NCBI RefSeq assembly: GCF_947496515.1
Contig: NZ_CANMDB010000002.1
Span: 620,001 to 684,000, forward strand
Length of the DNA: 64,000 nt
Source: an uncultured Roseobacter sp.
Lineage (GTDB): Bacteria; Pseudomonadota; Alphaproteobacteria; Rhodobacterales; Rhodobacteraceae
Direction: 5' to 3'
Part shown: in pieces, positions 25,858 through 34,957 of the stretch
Layout of the letters: every line of letters starts with the position of its first letter
How positions within the stretch are numbered: the stretch's first letter is position 1
Notes under the pieces: generated by a model
What the model was told of the DNA's origin: nothing
Database searches by the model: none
What the model saw: only the letters and a program-made list of their open reading frames with translations
Made by a program: the position numbers and the translations under genes

Positions 25858-26373
25858 ATGTCGGATTTGAGCTTTTTAATCACCAACGGATTTTTTGTGG
25901 CTCTGGAGGCTGCGGGCAGGCTCGGCCCGCGTGCCGCCTCGCGGATGAAGCTGCGGATTTTCGGGCTCAACCGCTATCTGCGCGGGGTGGAGCATAGCTG
26001 GCGCAATCCCGACCATCTGCGGTGGAGCCATGTGGATCAGGCACGCCACACGCGGGCCGGCTATCCCCCCGCCGAATTCGGCGCTTTTTTGGCAGAGCTG
26101 GAAAAACACTTGCTGTTTCAGTCGGTTGATCGGCTCAAGGATGCGGATCCGGAGGGGTACTTCGCGCTCTTTCAGGCGCGCCGCTTCGATCTTGCCTGCG
26201 TTGTGCTCTACACGGAGGTGCCGGACAGGCGCATGGCCTTCGTGTCGGTGGGCACCCCGGCAGAAGGTGCGCGCAAGCTGGCCGGGCTGCGACAGGCCGG
26301 TGCGGCGCGCATGCTGATCGCGCAGGTGCGGGCGTTGCCCAAACCCGCGGCCTCCCGTCCGCCGCACCCTTGA
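25858..26373 (+). CDS. Conserved-looking hypothetical protein
   Basis: 171 residues; family not recognised. It has a basic N-terminal segment (RAASRMKLRIFGLNRYLRGV), an aromatic/His patch (EHSWRNPDHLRWSHVDQARH) and a mixed alpha/beta end (LACVVLYTEVPDRRMAFVSV). ATG 25858 gives the start used here; Met at 25948 is the alternative, and no strong ribosome site decides between them. Divergent from the SLC13-type gene with about 50 bp between, and 86 bp upstream of a helix-turn-helix gene on the same strand. Codon use looks like real coding DNA. Confidence 0.55.
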   Translation: MSDLSFLITNGFFVALEAAGRLGPRAASRMKLRIFGLNRYLRGVEHSWRNPDHLRWSHVDQARHTRAGYPPAEFGAFLAELEKHLLFQSVDRLKDADPEGYFALFQARRFDLACVVLYTEVPDRRMAFVSVGTPAEGARKLAGLRQAGAARMLIAQVRALPKPAASRPPHP

Positions 26374-26459
26374 CAGACGGCACCTCGCCGCTTAGATGTT
26401 GCTTTGCAAGACAACAGTTTTCGATCATCGACGGTGACGACAGATCAGGAGACGCACCA

Positions 26460-26864
26460 ATGACCGATACACAGACCAACGCAGGTGCCGCGCGGCGCGG
26501 CCGCAAAGCACCGGCCGCCCGGCGGCCCGCCCGGACCACGCAAACGGCCGCCGTGCCCATTGCCCTGGTGGAAGAGACCGGCTTTGACGCCGCGTTCGAG
26601 GCGCTGGACCCGGCGGAGAAACATGCGGTCTTTCGCGATGTGGGCGAGGAACTGGCGCGGACGCTCGGCGCCGATGTGATCGCGCGGATGCTGAACGGCT
26701 CGGACCTCAGCCTGCGGGAGATCGGCGCGCAATCGGGTTTTGACCACACCGCGCTGTCGCGGATCGCACGGGGGCAGTCCAAGACCGGACCCACCCTGTG
26801 GAAGATCTTTGCGCTGGCCGAGGCGCTCGGCTACCGGATCGAGTTGAACGCCGTCAAGAAGTGA
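26460..26864 (+). CDS. Helix-turn-helix (XRE-like) DNA-binding protein
   Basis: 134 residues. The first 35 are Arg/Ala-rich and probably disordered. The helix-turn-helix lies about residues 80-125 (DLSLREIGAQSGFDHTALSR, then TLWKIFALAEALGYRIEL). AGGAGACGC lies just upstream of the ATG; the frame is open 30 codons earlier but without such a site. Its stop overlaps the start of a small membrane protein gene by four bases (GTGA), indicating cotranslation. Target unknown; such pairs can be autoregulatory. Confidence 0.78.
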   Translation: MTDTQTNAGAARRGRKAPAARRPARTTQTAAVPIALVEETGFDAAFEALDPAEKHAVFRDVGEELARTLGADVIARMLNGSDLSLREIGAQSGFDHTALSRIARGQSKTGPTLWKIFALAEALGYRIELNAVKK

Positions 26865-27130
26865 CGCTGCTTCCGCTGATCTCGGATGCGCTTATTCTGG
26901 GCCCGGCCATCTGGGCCTGTTCCTACCTGCTGCGCTCGCGCTGGTACGAGCGCGAAGCCCACCGGCTGGAACAAACCGGTGCCGATGCTCAGAGCATCCA
27001 GCTCAAGCGCGAGGAAGCGCGCTATTTCCAGGATTTCGCCCGGGTCATGCCCAACTGGATGCTGGGGGCGCTGACGCTGGGCCTGGCGCTGCGGGCCATC
27101 CTGATCGCGCGCGGTTTCCTTGCCGCATAG
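26861..27130 (+). CDS. Small membrane protein coupled to the helix-turn-helix gene
   Basis: 89 residues from GTG. One hydrophobic segment near the N-terminus (LISDALILGPAIWACSYLL), a charged helix (YEREAHRLEQTGADAQSIQL, then KREEARYFQDFAR) and a second hydrophobic segment (MLGALTLGLALRAILIARGF). No family recognised. The GTG overlaps the previous stop. With the regulator it may form a two-gene module, function unknown. Confidence 0.6.
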   Translation: MTLLPLISDALILGPAIWACSYLLRSRWYEREAHRLEQTGADAQSIQLKREEARYFQDFARVMPNWMLGALTLGLALRAILIARGFLAA

Positions 27131-27203
27131 CCCCGAGGGGTTGAGCGCGCGCAGCCACGCGGATACATAGCTCCAAACATTACGACATGAATGGAGGATC
27201 CCC

Positions 27204-27944
27204 ATGGCCGGGCACTCAAAATGGGCGAACATCCAGCACCGCAAGGGCCGTCAGGACGCCGTGCGCGCCAAGCTTTTTTCCAAGCTCAGCAAGGAAATAA
27301 CCGTCGCCGCCAAGATGGGCGACCCCGATCCCGAAAAGAACCCGCGCCTGCGCCTCGCCGTGAAAGAGGCCAAATCGCAGTCCATGCCCAAGGACAATAT
27401 CGACCGTGCCATCAGCAAGGCCACGGGGGGTGACGGGGATGACTACGAAGAGATCCGTTACGAGGGCTACGGCCCCAACGGCGTGGCGGTGATCGTCGAG
27501 GCGATGACCGACAACCGCAACCGCACCGCCTCCACCGTCCGCTCCACCTTTACCAAGAACGGCGGCAATCTGGGCGAGACCGGTTCCGTCGGGTTCATGT
27601 TCGACCGCAAGGGCGAGGTGAGCTACCCGGCCAGCGCTGGTGATGCCGATACGGTCATGATGGCCGCCATCGAGGCCGGTGCAGAAGATGTGGAAAGCGG
27701 CGAGGACGGCCATGTGATCTGGTGCGCGGACACGGATCTGAATGATGTGGCCACTGCGCTTGAGGGCGAGCTGGGCGAATCCGAGTCCACCAAGCTGGTC
27801 TGGCGTCCCACCACCACGACCGAGATGGACCTGGAGGCGATGCAAAAGCTGATGCGGCTGATCGAAGCGCTGGAAGACGATGACGATGTGCAGCGCGTCA
27901 CGACAAATTTCGAGGCCAGCGACGAGGTGATGGCAGCGCTCTAG
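27204..27944 (+). CDS. YebC/PmpR-family protein (TACO1 family)
   Basis: 246 residues, complete. N-terminus [20 protein letters not shown] and the segment [20 protein letters not shown] are the family's two best conserved blocks. Members were described as transcriptional regulators (PmpR). More recent work on this family points to relief of ribosome stalling at proline runs, in line with its mitochondrial relative TACO1. AGGATCC region and GGAGG sit ahead of the ATG. Monocistronic by spacing. Confidence 0.93.
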   Translation: MAGHSKWANIQHRKGRQDAVRAKLFSKLSKEITVAAKMGDPDPEKNPRLRLAVKEAKSQSMPKDNIDRAISKATGGDGDDYEEIRYEGYGPNGVAVIVEAMTDNRNRTASTVRSTFTKNGGNLGETGSVGFMFDRKGEVSYPASAGDADTVMMAAIEAGAEDVESGEDGHVIWCADTDLNDVATALEGELGESESTKLVWRPTTTTEMDLEAMQKLMRLIEALEDDDDVQRVTTNFEASDEVMAAL

Positions 27945-27969
27945 CCGCTGTCACCGATGTCGCCGCGGC

Positions 27970-28227
27970 TTAGCGCGGGCTGCTGCACTCCTGCCCGAAA
28001 AGGCTGCGCGCGAAACAACCCCAGCCCTGCGCACCCAAGGGATCCTTAGATTGCGTGCTGCGGTTGATGCGCTTCATCAGGTGGTTGATGTCCGTCAGCT
28101 TGCGATCGGCACCGCTGCCGCCTGCCTGACTTTGAACGGACAGGATCTTTTTCTGAGTCTGAAGCGCCGCTTCGATCAGTTCGATATCTTGGGCCGTCAA
28201 GTCGAGTTGGTGAGCATTGTTGAGCAT
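27970..28227 (-). CDS. Hypothetical protein, 85 residues
   Basis: Small soluble protein, mainly helical at the N-terminus (LDLTAQDIELIEAALQTQKK), then a Gly/Ser-rich hinge (QAGGSGAD) and a basic helix, with two Cys in the last 17 residues (GCFARSLFGQEC). No family recognised. Convergent with yebC (26 bp apart) and upstream of argP on the same strand by orientation only; probably its own transcript. Composition fits a real gene; support is moderate. Confidence 0.55.
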   Translation of the reverse strand: MLNNAHQLDLTAQDIELIEAALQTQKKILSVQSQAGGSGADRKLTDINHLMKRINRSTQSKDPLGAQGWGCFARSLFGQECSSPR

Positions 28228-28322
28228 GTCATCGCATCCCTGCTGTGTGCTACTCTATATGGGATCCGCACAGTTTTAAGCAAATGATCGGGCATGAGAT
28301 TTCCGTTACCATATGTTTCTGG

Positions 28323-29222
28323 TTAACGGCGCCGGGAAGGGCTCTGGATGAGCCGCGCTTTCGCTGCCTCCCTGACGGCGCGGGTCAGGGGTGTCAGCGC
28401 AGCACCCATCAGACGGCTGGTCTGCCAGTAGAGCGGCACATCGAGCGGTCGGTCCGGCAGCACGGCGACCAGCCTGCCATAGGCAAGATGGTCACCGACA
28501 AGCTCGGCCGGGTTCAGCCCCCAGCCAAGGCTGGCGCAGGCGGCGTCCACAAAGGCGTGGGTGGAGGGCAGCTGATGCGCAGGCGGTGTCAGGCGGGCCC
28601 TCGTCTGGTCGGTGATCCAGCGGTGTTGCAGCGTGTCCTTGCTGTTGAATGTCAGAAGCGGCGCCCGTGCGAGCGTGTCCACAGTGACCCCGTCTGAGAA
28701 CCAGCGCTCCATGAATGCCGGGCTCGCGGTCGCCACGTAACGCAGGGCACCCAAGGCAACGCAACTGCACCCCGATACCGCTTGCGGCTGGCCTGTGACC
28801 GCCGCACTGACCGCGCCGCGCCGAAGCCAGTCGGTCGAGGTGTCCTGATCGTCGATCACAAGCTCGAACAAGACGTCCGGCGTCTGGCCAAGTGCTGGCA
28901 CGATCCACGTGGCCAGGCTGTCCGCATTGACCGCAACCCGCACCCGGGCAGGCTCCAGATCGCTCGCGGGGGCGAGATCGCGCAGCACCTGCGCCTCTAT
29001 CAGGGTCAAGTCGTCAGCATGGCGGGCCAGCCGCGCCCCCGTATCTGTGGCCGCGCAGGGCTGACCCCGGATGATCAGCGCGGTGCCCATGCGCTCCTCC
29101 AGCGCTTTGATCCGCTGAGATACCGCCGACGCAGTCACCCCAAGATGCGCCGCCGCCAGATCAAAGCTGCCATGCCGCACGATAGCGGCCAGCGCAGCCA
29201 GCTGTGCCGGGTCAAGCTGCAT
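28323..29222 (-). CDS. argP: LysR-family regulator ArgP
   Basis: 299 residues from MQLDPAQLAALAAIVRHGSF. The helix-turn-helix (about 15-60) contains AAAHLGVTASAVSQRIKALE, close to ArgP/IciA, and the effector domain has the ArgP-like start of the regulatory half. ArgP activates the exporter gene argO in response to arginine, or is locked by lysine. A LysE/ArgO-type exporter gene is divergent 393 bp away, supporting the call. The frame is open 57 codons upstream, but that region lacks helix-turn-helix homology and is probably promoter. Confidence 0.85.
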   Translation of the reverse strand: MQLDPAQLAALAAIVRHGSFDLAAAHLGVTASAVSQRIKALEERMGTALIIRGQPCAATDTGARLARHADDLTLIEAQVLRDLAPASDLEPARVRVAVNADSLATWIVPALGQTPDVLFELVIDDQDTSTDWLRRGAVSAAVTGQPQAVSGCSCVALGALRYVATASPAFMERWFSDGVTVDTLARAPLLTFNSKDTLQHRWITDQTRARLTPPAHQLPSTHAFVDAACASLGWGLNPAELVGDHLAYGRLVAVLPDRPLDVPLYWQTSRLMGAALTPLTRAVREAAKARLIQSPSRRR

Positions 29223-29615
29223 CGGGGTTCCGCCTGCGGCTGGTGTGGTACTGTCCATCATGGCCGGGAGCCAACCCTGATACTGTCGCGAGGTCAGCGC
29301 CGCTGCCAGCCATCGGGGATGACCCGTCCAGTGGACATAGTCGACGGAGAGGCTGGCCGTGGAGAGGCAGCATTTGGCTGTCCTCCGGTGCATGCCTCAC
29401 TCCCTTTGGCAGTAAGCCACGCTGATGGGCGGAACCCGCCATCTTGGGCCACAGAGTGCGTTTCTCCGGCGAGCCGATTGATCCTGCCGTGTCCGATCTC
29501 CTGTGTCTCTCGCCGGTTGCGTGCATTAGTACTACTTATCCAATACAAGATGTTTTAATTTGAGTAAGCCTCGGGTCTCCCCTAGTCAACGGCGCATCCC
29601 TGAAGGAGTGCGCGC
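29223..29615. promoter_or_regulatory. Divergent control region between argP and the LysE-type exporter
   Basis: 393 bp with no supported gene. The stretch 29530-29580 is AT-rich (CTTATCCAATACAAGATG region) compared with its surroundings and is the best candidate for the exporter promoter and an ArgP site. GAAGGAG ahead of the GTG at 29616 is the ribosome site. Confidence 0.5.
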
Positions 29616-30215
29616 GTGTTTGACGCTTTTCTGCCCGGTTTTCTGCTCAGCCTCTCGCTGATCATCGCCATCGGTGCCCAGAACGCCTTTGTCCTGCGGC
29701 AGGGGCTGCGGCGGCGTCATGTGTTCTGGGTCTGCCTGACCTGCGGTCTGTCCGACGCGCTGCTGATCGCGGGAGGCGTGGCCGGGTTCGGCGCGCTGGC
29801 GGAAAAGCTGCCGTGGTTCGAGGTCGCCATGCGCTACGGTGGGGCAGGGTTCCTGCTTTGGTACGGGTGGCGGAATGCACGCTCCGCCTGGGTGGGGGGC
29901 CAAAGCCTCGACACGGATGATACCGGGGGCAGGGCGCTTTTTCCGACACTGCTCACGCTCCTGGCGATCACCTTTCTCAACCCGCATGTATATCTTGATA
30001 CGGTGGTGCTGATCGGGTCGATCTCGGCGCAATATGAGGACCGTTTGTCCTTTGGCGCAGGTGCTGTGCTGGCCAGCGTGACATTTTTCTTTGTGCTTGG
30101 ATACGGGGCGCGGCTGCTGGCGCCGCTCTTTGCCCGACCGCTCAGCTGGCGCGTGCTGGATGCGCTGATCGCACTGACCATGTGGGCCATCGCCGCCGGG
30201 TTGCTGCTGGACTGA
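29616..30215 (+). CDS. LysE/ArgO-family amino-acid exporter
   Basis: 199 residues from GTG with six hydrophobic helices. Family motif near the N-terminus: IIAIGAQNAFVLRQGLRRRH (GxQNxxVLxQG). A later conserved helix is LLAITFLNPHVYLDTVVLIG. LysE/ArgO proteins export lysine, arginine or analogues by proton exchange. GAAGGAGTG supplies the ribosome site. Divergence from argP makes arginine/lysine export the best guess; argO versus lysE cannot be separated here. Confidence 0.9.
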   Translation: MFDAFLPGFLLSLSLIIAIGAQNAFVLRQGLRRRHVFWVCLTCGLSDALLIAGGVAGFGALAEKLPWFEVAMRYGGAGFLLWYGWRNARSAWVGGQSLDTDDTGGRALFPTLLTLLAITFLNPHVYLDTVVLIGSISAQYEDRLSFGAGAVLASVTFFFVLGYGARLLAPLFARPLSWRVLDALIALTMWAIAAGLLLD

Positions 30216-30317
30216 GATCCTGCTGCCCAATACCGGGATCGGTCCTGCCGGGACAAAACCGGACCCGGGGGTCCGCTGCCCCTTGCGGTCAGCAGCGAAA
30301 ACCTGTGTCTATGCGCC

Positions 30318-31223
30318 ATGGTCACCCGCACACCTCACCGCCCTGTCGCAGGCATCGCCTGGATGCTGCTGACGGGTCTGTGTTTTATCAGCGTGACGGC
30401 GTTGGTGAAATACATGGGCACGCGGATCCCGCCCGCTGAATCCGCTTTTCTGCGCTACATGATGGGGCTGGTGTTTCTGCTGCCCGCCATCGGCGCGCTG
30501 CGCGAGGCGCGGCTGACACAGCGGCAGTGGAAGATCTTTGGGCTGCGGGGCTTCATGCATGGAATTGGTGTGATCCTGTGGTTCTATGCCATGGCGCGGA
30601 TCCCCATCGCGGATGTAACGGCGATGAACTATCTCGCGCCGATCTACGTCACCATCGGGGCGGCGCTCTTTCTGGGAGAGCGGCTGGCGTTTCGCCGGAT
30701 CGCCGCGGTGCTTGCAGCCCTTCTGGGCGCGTTCCTGATCCTGCGCCCGGGCTTTCGCGAGGTCAGCACCGGTCATCTGGCCATGCTTGGCACCGCCATT
30801 GCCTTTGGTGGATCCTACCTGACGGCCAAGATCCTCGCCGATGAGGTGAAACCTGCGGTCGTGGTGGCGCTGCTGTCCGTCGTTGTCACCGTGGTACTGG
30901 CGCCCTTTGCTCTGATGAACTGGGTCACGCCGACGCTGCCTGAGCTTGGACTTCTTTTCGCCGTCGCCTGCTTTGCGACAGCGGGGCACTACACCATGAC
31001 GCTGGCATTTGCGGCGGCCCCGCTGACCGTCACACAGCCTGTCACTCTTACACAGCTGATCTGGGCGGTGTTGCTGGGCTATCTCGTTTTTGATGAGGCG
31101 GTTGATATCTGGGTGGTTCTGGGCGGGCTGGTGATTGTCGGTTCGGTGGTCTTTATCACTCTGCGGGAAGCGGCGCTCAAGCGGGGCGAAACCACCCCGC
31201 CGGTGCACGCGACAAAGGGATGA
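30318..31223 (+). CDS. EamA-family (DMT) transporter
   Basis: 301 residues with ten hydrophobic helices in two EamA repeats; first repeat motif VTALVKYMGTRIPPAESAFL, second PVTLTQLIWAVLLGYLVFDE. Ends 20-30 bp before the BetI-like operator of the choline-sulfate operon, same direction. It could export metabolites linked to that pathway, but no motif shows this. 102 bp separate it from the LysE-type gene; no terminator is obvious there. Confidence 0.85.
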   Translation: MVTRTPHRPVAGIAWMLLTGLCFISVTALVKYMGTRIPPAESAFLRYMMGLVFLLPAIGALREARLTQRQWKIFGLRGFMHGIGVILWFYAMARIPIADVTAMNYLAPIYVTIGAALFLGERLAFRRIAAVLAALLGAFLILRPGFREVSTGHLAMLGTAIAFGGSYLTAKILADEVKPAVVVALLSVVVTVVLAPFALMNWVTPTLPELGLLFAVACFATAGHYTMTLAFAAAPLTVTQPVTLTQLIWAVLLGYLVFDEAVDIWVVLGGLVIVGSVVFITLREAALKRGETTPPVHATKG

Positions 31224-31224
31224 G

Positions 31225-31252
31225 TTTTTATTGATTGACTGATCAATAAAAA
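31225..31252. promoter_or_regulatory. BetI-like operator
   Basis: Inverted repeat TTTTTATTGAT (31225-31235) and ATCAATAAAAA (31242-31252), 40 bp upstream of betI. It has the AT-rich palindrome form of known BetI (TetR-type) sites with ATTGAT/ATCAAT half-sites. Expected role: choline-relieved autorepression of betI-betC-betB-betA. Confidence 0.65.
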
Positions 31253-31291
31253 ACCGGCTACCACATGCGGCACCAGATTGAGGAGCCGCAA

Positions 31292-31867
31292 ATGCCAAAA
31301 CTCGGGATGGAACCCATTCGCCGCACCGCTCTGGTCGAGGCGACGATCGCCGAGCTGGCGAGCAAAGGCTCCCTGGATGTGACCGTCGGCCAGATAGCCA
31401 AACGCGCGGGTATGTCGAGCGCGCTGGCGCATCATTATTTCGGCGGCAAGGATCAGATCTTTCTGGCGGCCATGCGGCAGATCCTGCGTGATTTCGGGAT
31501 CGAAGTGCGCCGGGGCCTGCGCACGGCGCGCACTCCGCAGGCGCGGGCAGTCGCGGTGATCGAAGCCAGTTTTTCGCCCAATTGCTTTTCGCCCGAGACC
31601 GTCAGCGCCTGGATGACACTCTATGCCCAGGCGCAGACCAATGGCGAGATGCTGCGGCTGCTGCGTCTCTACCAGCGCAGGCTGGCGTCGAACCTGCGCC
31701 ACGCGCTGCGTCCGCTGACACCCGAGGCCGAAGACTGCGCCGAAACGCTGGCAGCACTCATCGACGGGCTCTATCTGCGCGCGGCGCTCTCGCGCTCTCA
31801 CAGCCCCGATGCGGCACGGCGCACGGCCCTGCAAACGCTCGAAACACTACTGGAGGTGCGCCCGTGA
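31292..31867 (+). CDS. betI: TetR-type choline-responsive repressor BetI
   Basis: 191 residues. N-terminal helix-turn-helix: DVTVGQIAKRAGMSSALAHH, then YFGGKDQIFLAAMRQILRDF, with the BetI-specific start MPKLGMEPIRRTALVEATI. AGGAG lies 6-7 bases before the ATG; an upstream in-frame Met lacks a ribosome site. BetI represses osmoprotectant genes until choline binds. A palindrome fitting its operator lies just upstream. Stop overlaps the betC GTG by four bases. Confidence 0.93.
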   Translation: MPKLGMEPIRRTALVEATIAELASKGSLDVTVGQIAKRAGMSSALAHHYFGGKDQIFLAAMRQILRDFGIEVRRGLRTARTPQARAVAVIEASFSPNCFSPETVSAWMTLYAQAQTNGEMLRLLRLYQRRLASNLRHALRPLTPEAEDCAETLAALIDGLYLRAALSRSHSPDAARRTALQTLETLLEVRP

Positions 31868-33372
31868 CCCGGCCCAATATCCTCATCCTGATGGTCGATC
31901 AGCTCAACGGGACGCTCTTTCCCGACGGTCCGGCCGATTGGCTGCACGCGCCCAATCTCAAGGCACTGGCCGCGCGCTCGACCCGCTTTGCCAACAGCTA
32001 CACCGCCTCGCCGCTTTGCGCGCCGGGACGTGCGGCGTTCATGTCGGGTCAGCTGCCGTCGGCCACCGGGGTCTATGACAACGCGGCGGAGTTTCCCTCC
32101 TCCGTCCCCACCTATGCCCACCACCTGCGCCGCGCGGGCTATCAGACCTGCCTTGCGGGCAAGATGCATTTCGTCGGCCCCGACCAGCTGCACGGGTTCG
32201 AGGAGCGGCTGACGACCGACATCTACCCGGCGGATTTCGGGTGGACGCCCGACTACCGCAAACCGGGCGAGCGGATCGACTGGTGGTATCACAACATGGG
32301 GTCGGTCACCGGTGCGGGCGTGGCCGAGATCTCCAACCAGATGGAGTATGACGATGAGGTCGCCTACAACGCCACCCGCAAGATCTATGACCTTGCACGC
32401 GGGACCGATGCGCGGCCCTGGTGCCTGACGGTCAGCTTTACCCATCCGCATGATCCCTACGTGGCGCGGCAGAAGTACTGGGACCTCTACGAGGCGTGCG
32501 ACCACCTGCTGCCTGAGGTTCCGGCGATGGCGTATGAGGATCAGGACCCGCACAGCCAGCGTATTTTCGACGCCAACGACTGGCGCAGTTTCGACATCAC
32601 GGAAGAGGATATCCGCCGCTCACGCCGGGCCTATTTCGCCAACATCAGCTATCTCGATGACAAGATCGGTGAGATCCTGCGGACACTGGAGGATACCCGA
32701 CAAGAGGCGATTATCCTTTTTGTCTCCGACCACGGCGACATGCTGGGCGAGCGGGGGCTCTGGTTCAAGATGTCCTTTTACGAAGGCTCCGCCCGCGTGC
32801 CCTTGATGATCTCGGCCCCGCAGATGACGCCCGGTCTGCAGACTACGCCTGTCTCTACCATCGACGTCTACCCGACGCTCTGTGATCTGGCGGGCGTATC
32901 GATGGAGGAGGTCATGCCATGGACCACCGGGCAGTCGCTGGTGCCCATGGGTCAGGGGACAGAGCGCACCGAGCCGGTGGCCATCGAATACGCGGCGGAG
33001 GCTTCTTACGCGCCCATGGTCTCGCTCCGCTACGGCAAGTGGAAGTACAACCGCTGCGCGCTGGATCCCGATCAGCTGTTCGATATGGAGGCTGATCCAC
33101 ACGAGCTGCGCAACCTGGCTGAGGTGCCGGATCATCAGGGGACATGCGCACAGCTGCGGGCCAAGTCAGAAGCCCGCTGGGATCTGGAGGCCTTCGATGC
33201 GGATGTGCGCAAAAGCCAAGCGCGCCGCTGGGTTGTCTACGATGCCTTGCGGCAGGGTGGGTATTACCCGTGGGACTACCAGCCGCTGCGCGATGCCTCC
33301 GAGCAGTACATGCGCAACCACATGGATCTGAACGTGCTGGAAAACAGCAAGCGCGCGCCCAAGGGCGACTGA
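31864..33372 (+). CDS. betC: Choline-sulfatase
   Basis: 502 residues from GTG overlapping the betI stop. The sulfatase signature SPLCAPGRAAFMSG contains Cys52, to be converted to formylglycine, and the CxPxR motif. MVDQLNG near the start carries a metal-ligand Asp, and VSDHGDMLGERGLWFKMSF is the later metal/substrate block. C-terminal YDALRQGGYYPWDYQPLRDA is choline-sulfatase-typical. It hydrolyses choline-O-sulfate to choline and sulfate, feeding betA/betB. No signal peptide, so cytoplasmic; the matching transporter is not in the window. Confidence 0.93.
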   Translation: MTRPNILILMVDQLNGTLFPDGPADWLHAPNLKALAARSTRFANSYTASPLCAPGRAAFMSGQLPSATGVYDNAAEFPSSVPTYAHHLRRAGYQTCLAGKMHFVGPDQLHGFEERLTTDIYPADFGWTPDYRKPGERIDWWYHNMGSVTGAGVAEISNQMEYDDEVAYNATRKIYDLARGTDARPWCLTVSFTHPHDPYVARQKYWDLYEACDHLLPEVPAMAYEDQDPHSQRIFDANDWRSFDITEEDIRRSRRAYFANISYLDDKIGEILRTLEDTRQEAIILFVSDHGDMLGERGLWFKMSFYEGSARVPLMISAPQMTPGLQTTPVSTIDVYPTLCDLAGVSMEEVMPWTTGQSLVPMGQGTERTEPVAIEYAAEASYAPMVSLRYGKWKYNRCALDPDQLFDMEADPHELRNLAEVPDHQGTCAQLRAKSEARWDLEAFDADVRKSQARRWVVYDALRQGGYYPWDYQPLRDASEQYMRNHMDLNVLENSKRAPKGD

Positions 33373-33414
33373 TCCTCCTTCTTTTTATCCTACGACATCT
33401 CCGCCGGAGGCTTC

Positions 33415-34872
33415 ATGACCTATTCAACCCAACCCACCGCCAGCCATTTCATCAACGGCGCCTATGTCGAGGACACAAGCGGCACCCCCATCGACGTGAT
33501 CTACCCCGCGACGGGCGACAAGATCGCGACGGTGCATGCGGCAACGCCTGCGATCATCGAACAGGCGATCGAGAGCGCGCGCGCGGCGCAGGCCGAATGG
33601 GCGGCCCTGACCGGCACCGAACGTGGTCGCATTCTGCGCCGCGCCGCCGATATGATGCGCGCGCGCAATCACGATCTGTCGGTGCTGGAGACGTTCGATA
33701 CCGGTAAACCCTATAGCGAGACCAGCGTGGCTGATGCCACCAGCGGGGCCGACGCGCTGGAATATTACGGCGGCATGGCCGCGACCCTGACCGGGGAGCA
33801 CATCCAGCTTGGCGAGGACTGGGTCTATACCCGGCGCGAACCGCTGGGTGTCTGTGTCGGTATCGGTGCGTGGAACTACCCCACGCAAATCGCCTGCTGG
33901 AAAGGCGCGCCCGCGTTGGCCTGCGGCAACACGATGATCTTCAAACCGTCCGAGAGCACGCCGCTTTGTGCCTTGAAAGTGGCCGAGATCCTGCATGAGG
34001 CGGGTCTGCCCGCGGGTGTCTATAACGTGGTGCAGGGTCTGGGCGAGGTAGGTTCCAGCCTTGTCACGGATGCCCGCGTCGACAAAGTGTCGCTGACGGG
34101 TTCCGTGCCTACCGGTCGCAAGGTCTACGCGGCGGCGGCGGCAGGTATGAAACACGTGACCATGGAGCTGGGCGGGAAATCCCCCCTGATCGTTTTCGAG
34201 GACGCGGATATCGAAAATGCGGTCAGCGGCGCGATCCTGGGGAATTTCTATTCCTCCGGTCAGGTCTGCTCCAACGGCACGCGGGTCTTTGTGCATGCCT
34301 CGATCAAGGAAGCCTTTCTGGATCGGCTGAGTACGCGGCTGCGTGCAGCGGTGATTGGCGATCCGATGGAGCCAGAGACGAGCTTTGGCCCCATGGTGTC
34401 GGAGCGTCAGATGCAGATCGTGCTGGACTACATCGCGAAAGGGCAGGCTGAGGGCGCGCGGCTGGTGACAGGCGGTGCCCGGCTGGATCGTCCAGGATTC
34501 TTCGTTTCGCCGACGGTTTTTGCGGATGTGACCGACGATATGGTCATCGCGCGCGAGGAGATCTTTGGTCCGGTCATGGCGGTGCTGGATTTCGAGACCG
34601 AAGCGGATGTGATGGCCCGCGCGAACGCCACGGAGTTCGGGCTGGCGGCGGGCGTCTTCACACGGGATCTTGCGCGCGCCCACCGGGTCGCGGCGGGGTT
34701 CGAGGCGGGGACCTGTTTCATCAACAGCTACAACGACGCGCCGGTGGAGGCCCCCTTTGGCGGTGTCAAAGCCTCTGGCGTGGGGCGTGAGAACGCACGA
34801 GCGGCGATCGAGCACTACAGCCAGTTGAAGTCGGTCTACGTGCGCATGGGCGATCTGGAAGCGCCATTTTAA
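33415..34872 (+). CDS. betB: Betaine aldehyde dehydrogenase
   Basis: 485 residues, aldehyde dehydrogenase fold. Catalytic residues: Glu251 ([18 protein letters not shown]) and Cys285 ([14 protein letters not shown]). Cofactor region: FKPSESTPL and [12 protein letters not shown]. It oxidises betaine aldehyde to glycine betaine with NAD+. Third gene of the operon, about 40 bp after betC, with GCCGGAGG ahead of the ATG. Full length and intact. Confidence 0.94.
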   Translation: MTYSTQPTASHFINGAYVEDTSGTPIDVIYPATGDKIATVHAATPAIIEQAIESARAAQAEWAALTGTERGRILRRAADMMRARNHDLSVLETFDTGKPYSETSVADATSGADALEYYGGMAATLTGEHIQLGEDWVYTRREPLGVCVGIGAWNYPTQIACWKGAPALACGNTMIFKPSESTPLCALKVAEILHEAGLPAGVYNVVQGLGEVGSSLVTDARVDKVSLTGSVPTGRKVYAAAAAGMKHVTMELGGKSPLIVFEDADIENAVSGAILGNFYSSGQVCSNGTRVFVHASIKEAFLDRLSTRLRAAVIGDPMEPETSFGPMVSERQMQIVLDYIAKGQAEGARLVTGGARLDRPGFFVSPTVFADVTDDMVIAREEIFGPVMAVLDFETEADVMARANATEFGLAAGVFTRDLARAHRVAAGFEAGTCFINSYNDAPVEAPFGGVKASGVGRENARAAIEHYSQLKSVYVRMGDLEAPF

Positions 34873-34957
34873 CCCATTTGATCCAAAGGAGCGCTGACGC
34901 GCACGCCATTTTTCAGGCGCGTGCCGCGCGGCGCAGCTGCAAAGGTATGTCAGAGTG

